DNA from: an uncultured Thiomonas sp.
Lineage (GTDB): Bacteria > Pseudomonadota > Gammaproteobacteria > Burkholderiales > Burkholderiaceae_C
Assembly: GCA_937927695.1 (NCBI GenBank)
Contig: CALBRU010000132.1
Location: 1 to 6,139 of the forward strand
Direction: 5' to 3'
Length of the DNA stretch: 6,139 nucleotides
In this document: one piece after another, positions 6,013 through 6,139 of the stretch
Position numbering within the stretch: position 1 is the first letter of the stretch
Layout: the number at the start of each line of letters is the position of its first letter
The notes under the pieces: generated by a model
The model's input: the letters and a program-made list of their open reading frames with translations, nothing else
What the model was told of the DNA's origin: nothing
Databases searched by the model: none
Program-made: the position numbers and the translations under genes

Positions 6013-6139
6013 TCAGCTCTGCACCAGCCGCTTGGACTTGGCGATGGAGAACAGCATGCCCGCGCCGAGCATGAGGGTGATGAGCGCGGTGCCGCCATAG
6101 CTGACGAAGGGAAGCGGCACGCCGACCACCGGCAGGATG
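6013..6139 (-). CDS. rodA: RodA (MrdB) C-terminus, cut by the window end
   Basis: Reading the - strand from the window end gives ILPVVGVPLPFVSYGGTAL, then ITLMLGAGMLFSIAKSKRL and VQS before a TGA at 6013-6015, in all 41 codons. This is the conserved last periplasmic loop and last helix of SEDS-family proteins. The form PVVGVPLPFVSYGG is characteristic of RodA, the glycosyltransferase that polymerises peptidoglycan during cell elongation with PBP2. FtsW has a different sequence at this place (LPTKGLTLPLISYGGSS type). The final RLVQS tail is normal, so the 3' end looks intact and only the rest of the gene is missing from the window. It converges on the MFS gene with 16 bases between the stops and no terminator hairpin in between. 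Confidence 0.93.
   Translation of the reverse strand, partial: ILPVVGVPLPFVSYGGTALITLMLGAGMLFSIAKSKRLVQS

Noticed and set aside
4149..6098. 649-codon open frame on the - strand opposite the MFS gene
   Set aside because: Its product is dominated by Q, H, R, A and G with no domain, it runs through part of the ArsR gene in another frame, and it lies antisense to a clear 14-helix transporter. Long antisense frames of this sort are common in GC-rich DNA.

Overview
This 6139-base window is GC-rich bacterial DNA (about 60-65% GC by eye, with strong G/C preference at third codon positions). It looks like an assembly contig or the start of one. Bases 1-45 are not genomic: they match the 3' part of the Illumina TruSeq/P5 universal adapter, so native sequence starts at about base 46. 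The gene content suggests a sulfur-metabolising proteobacterium, plausibly a Burkholderiales genus such as Thiomonas. That placement is inference from protein style and composition, as no rRNA or other marker is present.

Region 1 (46-1994, + strand) is a compact three-gene operon. It encodes a seven-helix membrane protein with a C-terminal extracytoplasmic domain, a small lipoprotein, and a winged-helix regulator whose GTG start overlaps the lipoprotein stop. A consensus -35 box (TTGACA) and an 18-bp perfect inverted repeat lie just upstream. The inverted repeat is built from two CTCTG-N5-CAGAG dyads whose centres are 22 bp apart. The lipoprotein and the tail of the membrane protein share a homologous segment (15 of 31 residues identical without gaps). 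I know of no described function for this cluster, and it is the best candidate here for an uncharacterised envelope-linked regulatory system.

Region 2 (2053-3844, - strand) encodes an exported two-domain rhodanese-type sulfurtransferase followed by an exported DsrE-family protein with a single cysteine. Both carry signal peptides, which suggests sulfane-sulfur handling in the periplasm. They converge on region 1, with a small hairpin between the two units.

Region 3 (3845-5996) is a divergent pair: an ArsR-family regulator on the - strand and a 14-helix DHA2-type MFS efflux transporter on the + strand. Their likely control region is the roughly 94-base gap between them. Only 16 bases past the transporter stop, the last 41 codons of rodA (SEDS peptidoglycan polymerase) run in on the - strand and are cut by the window end.

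No tRNA, rRNA, CRISPR array, transposase or complete insertion sequence was found. The only gaps over 100 bases are 46-138, 2572-2719 and 3716-3844, and each is described below.
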